A DNA stretch of 64,000 bases from positions 33,644 through 97,643 of the forward strand of contig NZ_JAJUOS010000013.1 of the NCBI RefSeq assembly GCF_021378075.1, read 5' to 3'. A program made the position numbers and the translations under genes. The notes beneath the pieces were generated by a model, which did no database searches, was not told the origin of the DNA, and saw only the letters and a list, made by a program, of their open reading frames with translations. Of the stretch, positions 25,596-34,079 are shown one piece after another (position 1 is the first letter of the stretch; each line of letters starts with the position of its first letter). Source of the DNA: Rhodobacter flavimaris (GTDB lineage Bacteria; Pseudomonadota; Alphaproteobacteria; Rhodobacterales; Rhodobacteraceae).

Positions 25596-26918
25596 TCAGG
25601 CCTCGGACAGGATCGAGGGCTCGCGCCGCCCCGCGCATTCCCCGCGCGGACAGATCCGGCAGGACGAACCGATGGCCCGCTCGCCCGGCGTGCGCTCGGG
25701 CGGGGGCGGCAGGATCAGCATCATCGCCTCCATCAGCACCGGGCCGTCGAAACCGCCGGGCTGGCTCGGCTGGCAGATCGCGTAGGTCAGGAAGCGTTCC
25801 GGCAACCGCCCGGCCATATCGACGACCGCACGGATCGGCTGCATCGGGCGGGCAAGCGCCTCGTACAGAGGCCAGAGCGGGCAGGCCGCACCGAAGCGCG
25901 GCAGGGCAAACCCCGGCACGCCGCGCCGGAAGGTCAGCGCCCCCGAGCCGTCGCAGATCACCAGCCCCACCGGTTGCGCGCCCGCACCCACGGGCAGAGT
26001 CGCGAGACGCCGGAAAACTGCACCCAGAGGCGCGCCGAAGCGTTGCGCGAGCAACGCCGGGTCCATGCCCAGTTCGGCCACGGCCGCGCGGAACGGTTCG
26101 AGCGGCAGGGCCCTAGCATCGGCCTGCGCGCGCTCGATATGCGCAATCGCGAGCTTGCGCGCCGCGCTCGAGGCAAGCTCGGCCACGCCCGTGATCAACG
26201 CCTCGGGGGGCGGCGGGGTGGCCTCCTCCAATTCCTCAAGATGCCAGTTGCGTGCCGACAACCAGGCCTCGACCTGCTCCAGTGGCGAGCTGAGGCCCGT
26301 TTCGGCCTCCTCCAGATCGTCAAGATAACCCACCAGCGCCTCGGCGGTCTCGGACAGACGCAGGCTTTCCTCCTGGATCGTGCGCAGGAAGCGCGCCCGC
26401 CAGATGGGTTCGATATCGTCGGTCTCTACCAGGATCGCCGCGGTCGAGCGCAGCGAGGTCACCGCCGAGAGTACCTCGTGTAGCGAGGCCAGCAGGAACG
26501 GGTCCTGCGCCATCCGTTCCGAGTAGCTTTCGACCACGCGTTCCAGCGCGTTCACCCGCGCCTGACGCCCGGCAAGAATCGCGGCCCAGCCGGGAAAGCG
26601 GCCAACGAATTCCTCGATCCGCTCCAGTTCCGGCAGGCCCGCGACCTGCGCGCCCCCCTCGGTCTCTGCCCCGGCCACAGCCTCGCGCAACCCGTCAAAC
26701 AGCGCACCCTCGGCGCCTTCGGACAGGGCGACCGGATCGACCGCCATCGCACCAGCGATCTGGCCCAGCAGCTCGTCACCGACACGGCGACGGTTGTGCT
26801 CGATCAGGTTGAGATAGGCCGGAGATATCCCCACCGAGCGCGCAAGATCGGCCTGCTTCATGCGCAGCGCGGTGCGCCGCTCGCGGATGCGGGTTCCGGT
26901 CAGGGCCGAACGGGCCAT
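25596..26918 (-). CDS. ScfR/RamB/PccR-like XRE regulator with C-terminal Cys motif
   Basis: A 440-residue regulator with an N-terminal XRE helix-turn-helix (about 8-65, MKQADLARSVGISPAYLNLIE), a long helical middle and a C-terminal domain ending in CRICPRGECAGRREP. That cysteine cluster is typical of the DUF2083 family, which includes short-chain fatty-acyl-CoA regulators such as RamB, ScfR and PccR. A role in acetate or propionate-related gene control is inferred. I do not see the HExxH metallopeptidase motif of some relatives. The ATG at 26918 is close to the HTH, as usual. Confidence 0.85.
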   Translation of the reverse strand: MARSALTGTRIRERRTALRMKQADLARSVGISPAYLNLIEHNRRRVGDELLGQIAGAMAVDPVALSEGAEGALFDGLREAVAGAETEGGAQVAGLPELERIEEFVGRFPGWAAILAGRQARVNALERVVESYSERMAQDPFLLASLHEVLSAVTSLRSTAAILVETDDIEPIWRARFLRTIQEESLRLSETAEALVGYLDDLEEAETGLSSPLEQVEAWLSARNWHLEELEEATPPPPEALITGVAELASSAARKLAIAHIERAQADARALPLEPFRAAVAELGMDPALLAQRFGAPLGAVFRRLATLPVGAGAQPVGLVICDGSGALTFRRGVPGFALPRFGAACPLWPLYEALARPMQPIRAVVDMAGRLPERFLTYAICQPSQPGGFDGPVLMEAMMLILPPPPERTPGERAIGSSCRICPRGECAGRREPSILSEA

Positions 26919-27024
26919 GGGCTGCTCCTTGCTGGTTCACACCAGATTTACAGCCAATTACCCGCTTTTCAAACCGATTTACAAAAGCCTGCGGGCGACA
27001 CCCAAGGCACCGCCCGCCGCGTCT

Positions 27025-27171
27025 TTACACACAGCTCGGAACCGCGGTCACCACTTGCGAGATATCGGCAACCCCCGGCTCGCACTCGCCGATGTCTTCC
27101 TCGATCTGCGCACAGCCAGCTATCACCGCAGCAGCCATGAGCAGCGCAACGATCGTCTTCTTTCCAAGCAT
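27025..27171 (-). CDS. 48-residue putative lipoprotein
   Basis: A very short gene, easily missed. An AGGAGG eight bases upstream of the ATG at 27171 opens a 48-codon frame encoding a basic MLGKK, a hydrophobic core and a lipobox VIAGC with cysteine at residue 20. The mature peptide is about 29 residues, with two further cysteines (GECEPGVADIS and PSC near the end). It would be lipidated and anchored in the periplasm. Similar tiny CEPGV-type lipoproteins exist in related bacteria as far as I recall. An FNR-like box lies 62 bases upstream. Confidence 0.72.
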   Translation of the reverse strand: MLGKKTIVALLMAAAVIAGCAQIEEDIGECEPGVADISQVVTAVPSCV

Positions 27172-27220
27172 GATTCACCTCCTCTAGCTTGCCACCTCAA
27201 CTGAACTATGCAGTCTAGTT

Positions 27221-27236
27221 TCAGGGCAAGCCCTGA
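27221..27236. repeat. Short perfect inverted repeat between divergent genes
   Basis: TCAGGGC and GCCCTGA separated by two bases lie between the divergent lipoprotein and MscS genes, overlapping the FNR-like box at 27233-27246. It could be an operator for another regulator. Confidence 0.4.
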
Positions 27237-27246
27237 TCTGCATCAA
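27233..27246. promoter_or_regulatory. FNR-like box (CTGATCTGCATCAA)
   Basis: It matches TTGAT-N4-ATCAA at nine of ten half-site positions; only the first base differs. It lies 62 bases from the lipoprotein start on the left and 68 bases from the MscS start on the right, a suitable distance for control of either divergent gene. Confidence 0.5.
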
Positions 27247-27313
27247 GTGCCGCAAGGTCACCGGGTAAAAATCCCTGACACAGGGGGCGGAATTCGCTAA
27301 GCTGCAACGCAGC

Positions 27314-28411
27314 ATGATGGAAGCCGAGATCAAGACCCTGCTTTCGCGGGTGACCCTCTGGATGCCGGACTGGGCCGCAACCGTTATGATCCTGGTCGCT
27401 GCGGCCGGGGCGGCAGTTTTCGCCTGGCGGATCGTAGCGAACCTGCTCAACCGGATCGTGACATCGCGTGAGTTGTTCTGGCGCTCACTCGTGGCGCGCG
27501 GAGCGCGACCCCTGCGGCTTGCCCTTGTCATCGCGGCGCTTGCCTTCGGGGTCGGCGTCTCGCCTCTCCCGGCGGCATGGGCCGACACGCTGCATCACTT
27601 GCTGCTGGTCGGCATTATCCTGTGTATCGCCTGGATCGCCGACACCGCGCTTTACATCTGGACCACGATCCACCTGAGACGCTTCAAGCTGGATGCCGAG
27701 GATAACCTGCTGGCGCGCAAGCATGTCACGCAATCGCGCATCCTGCTGCGGACCGCCCGGATCATGATCTTCCTGGTGGCCCTGGGCGCCGCGATGATGA
27801 CCTTCGACGCCGTGCGCCAGTATGGCGTGTCCATCCTGGCGGCGGGCGGGGCTGCGGGTCTTGTGGTGGGCCTTGCGCTGCAACCGGTACTCAAGAACCT
27901 TTTCGCGGGTATCCAGCTTGCGGTCACCCAGCCGATCCGCATCGACGACGCGCTGATCGTCGAAGGGGAATGGGGCAACGTCGAAGAGATCACCTCGACC
28001 TATGTCGTGATCCGCCTGTGGGACTGGCGCCGACTGATCGTGCCGCTAAGCTATTTCATCGAGCAGCCCTTCCAGAACTGGACCCGTGAAAGCGCCGAGT
28101 TGATTGGCACCGTCATGCTCTATCTCGATCACTCCGCCCCGATCGAGCGCATCCGGCAGCGCGGCCACGAGATCGCCGAGGCCTCTGCCCTGTGGGATGG
28201 CAAGGTCTACGCCCTGCAGGTCACCGACTTTCGCGAGCGCGAGATGGAGGTGCGCGTGCTCGTATCGGCCCGCACCGCCCCGCGCGCCTTCGATCTGCGC
28301 TGCGAGATGCGCGAAAAGCTGATTGCGTGGTTGCAGCAAGAGATCCCCTCGGCCCTGCCCCGCACGCGCGCCGATCTCAGTCCAGCGTCCGGAAATGCGC
28401 GCCATAGGTGA
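27314..28411 (+). CDS. MscS-family mechanosensitive ion channel
   Basis: A 365-residue inner-membrane protein with four predicted helices and the MscS pore helix rich in Gly/Ala (AAGGAAGLVVGLALQPVLKNLFAGIQL, about residues 175-201), then the beta domain (IDDALIVEGEWGNVEEITSTYVVIRLWDWRRLIVP) and a C-terminal alpha/beta vestibule. It releases small solutes on hypo-osmotic shock. The start is ATGATG at 27314 or 27317 with no strong ribosome site. Its 3' end overlaps the convergent small gene by 35 bases. Confidence 0.9.
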   Translation: MMEAEIKTLLSRVTLWMPDWAATVMILVAAAGAAVFAWRIVANLLNRIVTSRELFWRSLVARGARPLRLALVIAALAFGVGVSPLPAAWADTLHHLLLVGIILCIAWIADTALYIWTTIHLRRFKLDAEDNLLARKHVTQSRILLRTARIMIFLVALGAAMMTFDAVRQYGVSILAAGGAAGLVVGLALQPVLKNLFAGIQLAVTQPIRIDDALIVEGEWGNVEEITSTYVVIRLWDWRRLIVPLSYFIEQPFQNWTRESAELIGTVMLYLDHSAPIERIRQRGHEIAEASALWDGKVYALQVTDFREREMEVRVLVSARTAPRAFDLRCEMREKLIAWLQQEIPSALPRTRADLSPASGNARHR

Positions 28412-28802
28412 TGGCGCGGCGCACGCAGGCCTCCATCGCATCCAGCAGCCAGACCCGATCACCCTGCCCCAAGTCGCGCGCCATCGCGGCCTGCCCTGCG
28501 GCAATGGGCGGCGCCATGTCCGAGGTATAGCCGCGCAGTCGCGCTATCCAGAAATCCTGCGCCTCGGCGATTGGGCCGCCAACGGGCACCCCACCCCCAC
28601 CCACGGCCTGCGCGACGGCCAGGCAATAGCCTGCCTCGACCGGTTGCGTGGGCGTGTCGAACAGATAGCCGGCCGGGGCGGCGAACTGGCTTTTCCAGAC
28701 CAGCCAGAACAGCCCTGCCACCACCGCCACCAGAAGAGTTCCGCCCCCCAGAACCAGGGATCGGGGCAGCCGATCCTCGGCATATCGCTTCACGTCCTGC
28801 AT
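28377..28802 (-). CDS. Membrane-anchored protein of unknown function
   Basis: A 141-residue protein with one N-terminal transmembrane helix (about residues 18-36) and a periplasmic part containing two cysteines (GYCLAVAQA and MEACVRRAI). The ATG at 28802 has GGGGAGG seven bases upstream; an ATG at 28826 does not. The last 35 bases overlap the end of the convergent MscS gene. No family recognised. Confidence 0.65.
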   Translation of the reverse strand: MQDVKRYAEDRLPRSLVLGGGTLLVAVVAGLFWLVWKSQFAAPAGYLFDTPTQPVEAGYCLAVAQAVGGGGVPVGGPIAEAQDFWIARLRGYTSDMAPPIAAGQAAMARDLGQGDRVWLLDAMEACVRRAITYGAHFRTLD

Positions 28803-28862
28803 CAACGCCTCCCCGTGCTTTGTCATAGCGAAACACAAACGGGTTAACGGGCGCTGAAACGC

Positions 28863-28890
28863 AAAAGGCGCGCCGCAGGGGCGCGCCTTT
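28863..28890 (-). terminator. Rho-independent terminator after the pyrimidine transporter operon
   Basis: An 11 bp stem (AAAGGCGCGCC/GGCGCGCCTTT, 5-base loop) ends in a T run on the minus strand, 18 bases after the binding-protein stop. The A/T flanks are symmetric, so it may work in both directions. Confidence 0.8.
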
Positions 28891-28908
28891 CGGGATCTGT
28901 GCGAGGCC

Positions 28909-29889
28909 TTACTTCAGGGCTTCGTCGGTGATGTCCAGCGTATAGGCGCCGGTCGGTGCGGCCGAAATCACCGGGTCCGAGCCGCCGCCGAGCAGGATCT
29001 TCACCGTGCGCTCATAGTCAGCCGGGTCCAGCGCGCCGTTCGAGCCAGCGGTCAGCTTGGCGATCTCGCCCATCATACGCTTCTGGTGGGCCTCGGTCTG
29101 GGCACCGGATTCGTCGTTGTCCAGAACGATGCCAGCGGCTTCATCCGGGTTCTCCTCGGCGTATTTCCAGCCCTTCATCGAGGCGCGCACGAACTTGACC
29201 ATCTTTTCCTTGAAGGCCGGGTCGGCGAGGTTCGATTCGAGCACATACAGGCCGTCTTCCAGCGTCGCCACGCCCTCGTCCTCATACTTGAAGGTCACCA
29301 GATCCTCGGGGGCGAGCCCCGCGTCGATCACCTGCCAGTATTCGTTGTAGGTCATGGTCGAGATACAGGCGGCCTGCTTTTGCAGCAGCGGATCGACGTT
29401 GAAGCCCTGCTTGAGGACAGTCACGCCGCCTTCCGAGCCATCGGTCGGAATGCCAAGCGTCGCCATCCAGCTCAGGAAAGGGTATTCGTTGCCGCCGAAC
29501 CAGACGCCAAGGGTCTTGCCCTTGAAGTCCTCGGGGCCGGCGATCCCGGTTTCCTTGAGGCAGGTCAGCATCATGCCCGAGGACTTGAACGGCTGGGCGA
29601 TGTTCACCAGCGGCAGGCCCTTTTCACGCGCTGCGAGCGCCGAGGGCATCCAGTCCACGGTCACATCGGCGCCGCCGCCAGCCATGACCTGCGTGGGCGA
29701 GATATCCGGGCCGCCCGGCATGATCGTGACCTCAAGGCCCTCTTCGTCGTAGAAGCCCTTTTCCTTGGCGACGTAATAGCCCGCGAACTGCGACTGGGTG
29801 ACCCATTTCAGTTGCAGCTTGACCTCTTCGGCCGTCGCCGTCCCGGCAGCAAGCGCGGCCAGCGCCGCACCGATCAGAAATTTCTTCAT
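28909..29889 (-). CDS. NMT1/THI5-like ABC substrate-binding protein, probably pyrimidine-related
   Basis: A 326-residue periplasmic protein with a signal peptide (MKKFLIGAALAALAAGTATA) and an NMT1/ThiY-type fold (LQLKWVTQSQFAGYYVAKEKGFYDEEGL, then GGADVTVDWMPSALAAREKG). Family members bind hydroxymethylpyrimidine-like thiamine precursors, riboflavin, or pyrimidines. It is the last gene of the operon that includes dihydropyrimidinase, so uracil, thymine or a hydantoin-like compound is the most likely ligand. GGAGAAAG precedes the ATG at 29889; a GTG at 29901 is less likely. Confidence 0.87.
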   Translation of the reverse strand: MKKFLIGAALAALAAGTATAEEVKLQLKWVTQSQFAGYYVAKEKGFYDEEGLEVTIMPGGPDISPTQVMAGGGADVTVDWMPSALAAREKGLPLVNIAQPFKSSGMMLTCLKETGIAGPEDFKGKTLGVWFGGNEYPFLSWMATLGIPTDGSEGGVTVLKQGFNVDPLLQKQAACISTMTYNEYWQVIDAGLAPEDLVTFKYEDEGVATLEDGLYVLESNLADPAFKEKMVKFVRASMKGWKYAEENPDEAAGIVLDNDESGAQTEAHQKRMMGEIAKLTAGSNGALDPADYERTVKILLGGGSDPVISAAPTGAYTLDITDEALK

Positions 29890-29935
29890 CACTTTCTCCA
29901 CTGTTGAACCCGGATATTTTTCCGGTGTTGAAAAC

Positions 29936-30781
29936 TCAGCGCCTGCGTTGCGAGGGGTGCCAGAAGGTCACCGCCTTTTCGATCAGCGCCATCAGTCCGA
30001 AGAAGCCCGAACCGGCGAGGGCCGCCACCGCAATCTCGGACCAGACGAGCGGCATATCAAGCTGCCCGACCGCCGTCGAAATGCGAAAGCCCATGCCGCG
30101 CGTCGGGCTGCCGAAAAATTCGGCAACGATCGCCCCGATCAGCGCCAGGGTCGTGGCGATCTTGAGCCCATTGAACAGGAAGGGCATCGCCGCGGGAAGG
30201 CGCAACTTGGCCAGTGTCTGGCTGTAGCTGGCCGAATAGGTAGCCATCAGGTCACGCTGCAAACGGTCGGTCGCTGCCAGCCCCGCCACCATGTTCACCA
30301 GCACCGGGAAGAAGACCATCATCACCACCACCGCCGCCTTCGACTGCCAGTCGAAGCCGAACCACATGACGAGGATCGGCGCGATCCCCACGATGGGCAG
30401 CGCCGCCACGAAATTGCCCACCGGCAGCAGCCCGCGCTTGAGGAAGGGCGAGCGGTCGATGGCAATCGCCACAAGCACCGCCGCACCGCAGCCGATCACG
30501 TAACCCGCCAGCGCACCCTTGAGGATCGTCTGCGCAAAATCACCCCAGAGCACATCGGTGCTTTCCGCGAACCGCGCCGCAATGGCCGAGGGCGCGGGCA
30601 GGATGACCGGGCTGACATTGAGGCCGCGCACCAGCCCTTCCCACAGGATCAAGAGCGTCGCGCCAAACAGCGCGGGCACGAACAGCTTGGCCCAACGGGC
30701 GTTCGGTCGGGTGCGGGCAATCCAGCCGTTCAGTGCGGTGGCCGCAACCCAGAAGACAATGGCAATGATCAGCGCGCTCAT
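29936..30781 (-). CDS. ABC transporter permease (SsuC/ThiX family), pyrimidine operon
   Basis: A 281-residue inner-membrane permease with about six helices and an EAA-type coupling loop around ATYSASYSQTLAKLRLPAAMPFL. It overlaps the upstream permease by 4 bases (ATGA). It pairs with that paralogue to form the membrane channel of the NMT1-type importer. The arrangement with catabolic enzymes suggests pyrimidine-base uptake. Confidence 0.88.
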   Translation of the reverse strand: MSALIIAIVFWVAATALNGWIARTRPNARWAKLFVPALFGATLLILWEGLVRGLNVSPVILPAPSAIAARFAESTDVLWGDFAQTILKGALAGYVIGCGAAVLVAIAIDRSPFLKRGLLPVGNFVAALPIVGIAPILVMWFGFDWQSKAAVVVMMVFFPVLVNMVAGLAATDRLQRDLMATYSASYSQTLAKLRLPAAMPFLFNGLKIATTLALIGAIVAEFFGSPTRGMGFRISTAVGQLDMPLVWSEIAVAALAGSGFFGLMALIEKAVTFWHPSQRRR

Positions 30782-31641
30782 CGGGCCATCCCCATCTTGC
30801 GCAGCACGACCTTCTCGATCGCGCCGACCACGATTACCAGCACAGCCGCCAAGGCCGCCGCCGCGAACAACGCCGCCCAGATCTGGATTGTCTGCCCGTA
30901 GTAGCTGCCCGACAAGAGCCGCGCGCCAAGACCCTGGGTCGCGCCCGCAGGCAGCTCGGCCACGATCGTGCCCACAAGCGCCGCCGCGATCCCCACCTTC
31001 AGCGAAGCGAAGAAATAGGGCATCGACGAGGGCAGGCGCAGCTTCCAGAAGGTCTCGGACCCGCTGGCGTTATAGGTGCGCAGCAGGTCAAGCTGCATCC
31101 CGTCAGGCGCGCGCAACCCCTTCACCATCCCCACGAGGATCGGGAAAAAGCTCAGGTAAGCGGCGATGATCGCCTTCGGCAGCAGGCCCTTGATGCCAAG
31201 GCTGGCCAGCACCACGATCACCATCGGCGCAATCGCAAGGATCGGGATGGTCTGGCTGGCGATGGCCCAGGGCATCACGCTCATGTCCATGGCGCGGTTA
31301 TGCACGATCCCGACAGCAAGCAGGATGCCCGCCACCGCGCCCAGCACAAACCCCGCCATCGTGGCCGAGAAGGTGACGCCGCCGTGATAGACCAAGCTGC
31401 GCTTTGAGGTGATCTTTTGCCCCGCAACCCCTTCCCACAGGCCCTTCGCCACCTGATGCGGCGCGGGCAGGACGGGGCGCTCTTGCGTCATCGTATCGGT
31501 CACAAGCTGGCTGAACGAGACATCTTGCCCCGCGCGCGCGGCCTGATCGTAGGTCCATTTGCTGTTCAGCCCGACCGCCGCGCCGTACCAGATGACGACG
31601 ATGGCCGCGAGAACCGTCAGGATCGGAAGCACGGACTTCAT
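30778..31641 (-). CDS. ABC transporter permease (SsuC/ThiX family), pyrimidine operon
   Basis: A 287-residue permease with an N-terminal helix and about six helices in all. The coupling loop is LLRTYNASGSETFWKLRLPSSMPYF. The ATG at 31641 has GGAGG upstream and its product lacks the basic extension that an earlier start at 31680 would add. It lies 66 bases after the ATPase gene. Paralogue and likely partner of the following permease. Confidence 0.87.
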   Translation of the reverse strand: MKSVLPILTVLAAIVVIWYGAAVGLNSKWTYDQAARAGQDVSFSQLVTDTMTQERPVLPAPHQVAKGLWEGVAGQKITSKRSLVYHGGVTFSATMAGFVLGAVAGILLAVGIVHNRAMDMSVMPWAIASQTIPILAIAPMVIVVLASLGIKGLLPKAIIAAYLSFFPILVGMVKGLRAPDGMQLDLLRTYNASGSETFWKLRLPSSMPYFFASLKVGIAAALVGTIVAELPAGATQGLGARLLSGSYYGQTIQIWAALFAAAALAAVLVIVVGAIEKVVLRKMGMAR

Positions 31642-31707
31642 GGCCGGCCTCCGCCGAACGGATATGCCCGGGTTCTGCACGGCCGGAGCATGGACATCAT
31701 ATGCGGC

Positions 31708-32487
31708 TTATTCGTCATAGGCGTGCCCCGCGCGCAAACCTTCGCGCACCCGATGCGCTATGGCCAGAAACTCGGCGCTGTCGCGGATCTCTAAGGGCCG
31801 CTCGTCGCGCGGCAGGGTGCTGTCGATGACATCGGTAATCCGGCCCGGGCGCGGCGACATGACCACGATCTTGGTGCTCAGATAGACCGCCTCGGGGATC
31901 GAGTGCGTCACGAAACCGATGGTTTTCTCGGTACGCTTCCACAGCTTCAGCAGCTCTTCGTTCAGCTTGTCGCGGACGATTTCATCTAGCGCGCCAAAGG
32001 GTTCGTCCATCAGCAGGATCTCGGCATCAAAGGCCAAGGCGCGCGCGATTGAGGCGCGCTGCTGCATGCCCCCCGAAAGCTGCCAGGGGAATTTCTTGCC
32101 GAACCCGCCGAGGTCCACGAGGTCGAGCACCTTTTCGACCCGCTGATCCATCTCGGCACGGGAATAGCCCATGATCTCCAGCGGCAGCTTGATGTTGCCC
32201 GCGATGGTGCGCCACGGATAAAGCCCCGCCGCCTGGAACACATAGCCATAGGAACGCGCCTTGCGCGCGTCATCTGGCGACATGCCATTCACCGTCAGGC
32301 TGCCCCCCGTCGGCGTCTCCAGCGCCGCGATACAGCGCAGGAAGGTGGTCTTGCCACAACCCGACGGCCCGATGAACGAGACAAACTCGCCCTTCTCGAT
32401 AGCCAGATTGACATCCTTGAGCGCGTGGACCGGCCCGTCATTCGTCTGGAACGTCAGGTTCAGGTCCTTGGCTTCGATCACCGGCAT
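31708..32487 (-). CDS. ABC transporter ATP-binding protein (SsuB/TauB family), pyrimidine operon
   Basis: A 259-residue ATPase with Walker A GPSGCGKTT near residue 39, Q-loop YVFQAAGLYPW, signature LSGGMQQRASIARALA, Walker B ILLMDEPFGALD and switch histidine in FVTHS. It drives the importer formed with the two permeases and the NMT1-type binding protein. The start at 32487 is an ATG. It lies 69 bases downstream of dihydropyrimidinase, across a GC-rich hairpin. Confidence 0.92.
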   Translation of the reverse strand: MPVIEAKDLNLTFQTNDGPVHALKDVNLAIEKGEFVSFIGPSGCGKTTFLRCIAALETPTGGSLTVNGMSPDDARKARSYGYVFQAAGLYPWRTIAGNIKLPLEIMGYSRAEMDQRVEKVLDLVDLGGFGKKFPWQLSGGMQQRASIARALAFDAEILLMDEPFGALDEIVRDKLNEELLKLWKRTEKTIGFVTHSIPEAVYLSTKIVVMSPRPGRITDVIDSTLPRDERPLEIRDSAEFLAIAHRVREGLRAGHAYDE

Positions 32488-32531
32488 GGGAATTGCGTCT
32501 CTCTTATCGTTCTGTCGTTGATCCTGAGGTC

Positions 32532-32551
32532 GGGGGCGGCTCCCCGCCCCC
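32532..32551. promoter_or_regulatory. GC-rich intercistronic hairpin
   Basis: An 8 bp stem GGGGGCGG/CCGCCCCC with a 4-base loop sits directly after the dihydropyrimidinase stop. There is no T tract in the direction of transcription. It may act as an mRNA-stabilising stem that separates enzyme from transporter expression. It resembles the C/G-rich stems at 34027 and 50378. Confidence 0.5.
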
Positions 32552-32556
32552 TTCGA

Positions 32557-34008
32557 TTACACGCCCGACGCCGGAATGCCAGAGCGCGAGACCGGGCGCG
32601 GCGCGGTCAGCTCTTTCCAGGTCGAAAGCGCCCGGCCAACGGGCGTGCCTGGCTGACGGGCGACGAACTCGCCATGCCCCTCGCGGCCCTTGAAGGTGCC
32701 GTCCTCAACAGTCACCACCCCGCGCGAGAGCGTGTAGCGCGGCAGGCCGGTCACTTCCTTGCCCTCGAACACGTTGTAATCAATCGCGGATTGCTGGCTC
32801 GTGGCCGAGATCGTCTTGCTCTTCGCCGGATCCCAGACAACGAGGTCCGCGTCCGCGCCCACCAGAACCGCACCCTTCTTGGGATACATGTTCATAATCT
32901 TGGCGATATTGGTCGAGGTCACGGCTACAAACTCGTTCATCGTGATCCGGCCGGTGTTGACGCCTGTGCTCCACAGCATCGGCATCCGGTCCTCAAGCCC
33001 GCCGGTGCCGTTCGGGATCTTGGTGAAGTCGCCCACGCCGAAACGCTTTTGCTTGGTGGTAAAGGCACAGTGGTCGGTCGCCACGACGCTCAGACTGCCC
33101 GAGGCAAGCCCGGCCCACAGGCTGTCCTGATGCTGCTTGTTGCGGAAGGGCGGGCTCATGACGCGGCGCGCGGCATGGTCCCAGTCGGCGTTGAAATACT
33201 CGCTTTCGTCCAGCGTCAGGTGCTGGATCAGCGGCTCGCCATAGACGCGCTTGCCCTGCATCCGCGCCCGTCGGATCGCCTCATGCGCCTCCTCGCAAGA
33301 AGTATGCACGACGTAAAGCGGCACCCCCGCCATGTCGGCAATCATGATGGCGCGGTTGGTGGCCTCGCCCTCGACCGCGGGGGGGCGCGAATAGGCATGG
33401 GCCTCGGGGCCGACGTTGCCCTCGGCCAGAAGCTTCGCCGACATCTCGGCCACGATATCGCCGTTCTCGGCATGAACCAGCGGAATTGCCCCCAGCTCGG
33501 CGCAGCGCTTGAACGAGGCGAACAGCTCGTCGTCATTCACCATCAGCGCGCCCTTGTAGGCCATGAAATGCTTGAACGAGTTGATGCCGCGATCGACGAC
33601 CTCTTTCATTTCGTTGAAAACCTGCTCGCTCCACCAAGTCACCGCCATGTGGAAGCTGTAATCGCAATGCGCGCGGGTCGATTTGTTGTCCCACATCTTC
33701 AGCGCATCCATCAGCCCCTGCCCGGGGCTCGGCAGCGCAAAGTCGATCACCATGGTCGTGCCACCCGCCAAAGCCGCGCGCGTGCCGCTTTCGAAATCGT
33801 CCGAGGAATAGGTGCCCATGAAGGGCATCTCAAGGTGGGTATGCGGGTCGATCCCGCCCGGCATCACATAGCACCCCGAGGCATCCAGAACCTCGCCGCC
33901 CTTCAGATCCTGCCCGATCTCGATGATCTGGCCGCCTTCGATCAGCACATCCGCCTTGTAGGTCAGATCGGCGGTGACGATGGTTCCGTTCTTGATCACA
34001 GTGGTCAT
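32557..34008 (-). CDS. hydA: Dihydropyrimidinase
   Basis: A 483-residue cyclic amidohydrolase that opens 5,6-dihydrouracil or dihydrothymine to N-carbamoyl-beta-amino acids. Metal ligands are visible: HxH in GGIDPHTHLEM, the carbamylated-lysine segment HFMAYKGALM, histidines in PLVHAENGD and YVVHTSC, and the aspartate in VATDHCAF. The ATG at 34008 is preceded by GGGAGAG; a long upstream extension to 34146 is rejected because it runs through an intergenic repeat. It belongs to the operon running from the carbamoylase-like gene to the importer, and does step two after PreTA. Confidence 0.94.
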   Translation of the reverse strand: MTTVIKNGTIVTADLTYKADVLIEGGQIIEIGQDLKGGEVLDASGCYVMPGGIDPHTHLEMPFMGTYSSDDFESGTRAALAGGTTMVIDFALPSPGQGLMDALKMWDNKSTRAHCDYSFHMAVTWWSEQVFNEMKEVVDRGINSFKHFMAYKGALMVNDDELFASFKRCAELGAIPLVHAENGDIVAEMSAKLLAEGNVGPEAHAYSRPPAVEGEATNRAIMIADMAGVPLYVVHTSCEEAHEAIRRARMQGKRVYGEPLIQHLTLDESEYFNADWDHAARRVMSPPFRNKQHQDSLWAGLASGSLSVVATDHCAFTTKQKRFGVGDFTKIPNGTGGLEDRMPMLWSTGVNTGRITMNEFVAVTSTNIAKIMNMYPKKGAVLVGADADLVVWDPAKSKTISATSQQSAIDYNVFEGKEVTGLPRYTLSRGVVTVEDGTFKGREGHGEFVARQPGTPVGRALSTWKELTAPRPVSRSGIPASGV

Positions 34009-34026
34009 GACAACTCTCCCATGGCC

Positions 34027-34074
34027 TTCAATGTGGCCCAAATATCCCGGGGGTCCGGGGGCGGCGCCCCCGGC
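34027..34074. repeat. Intergenic repeat, copy 1 (GGCC-AAATATCCC plus C/G hairpin)
   Basis: A motif starting TTCAATGTGGCC, then AAATATCCC and a GGGGGTCC/CCCCCGG hairpin region lies between the two hydrolase genes. A near-identical element stands at 50378-50430 after the ureidoglycine gene, where TTCAACGTGGCC and AAATATCCC recur. It looks like a dispersed intergenic palindrome family. Confidence 0.7.
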
Positions 34075-34079
34075 CGCGC

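Noticed and set aside
28909..29889. Annotation of the NMT1-type binding protein as a thiamine-precursor transporter with a TPP riboswitch
   Set aside because: I found no TPP riboswitch-like sequence upstream of the operon, and the operon partners are pyrimidine-degradation enzymes.
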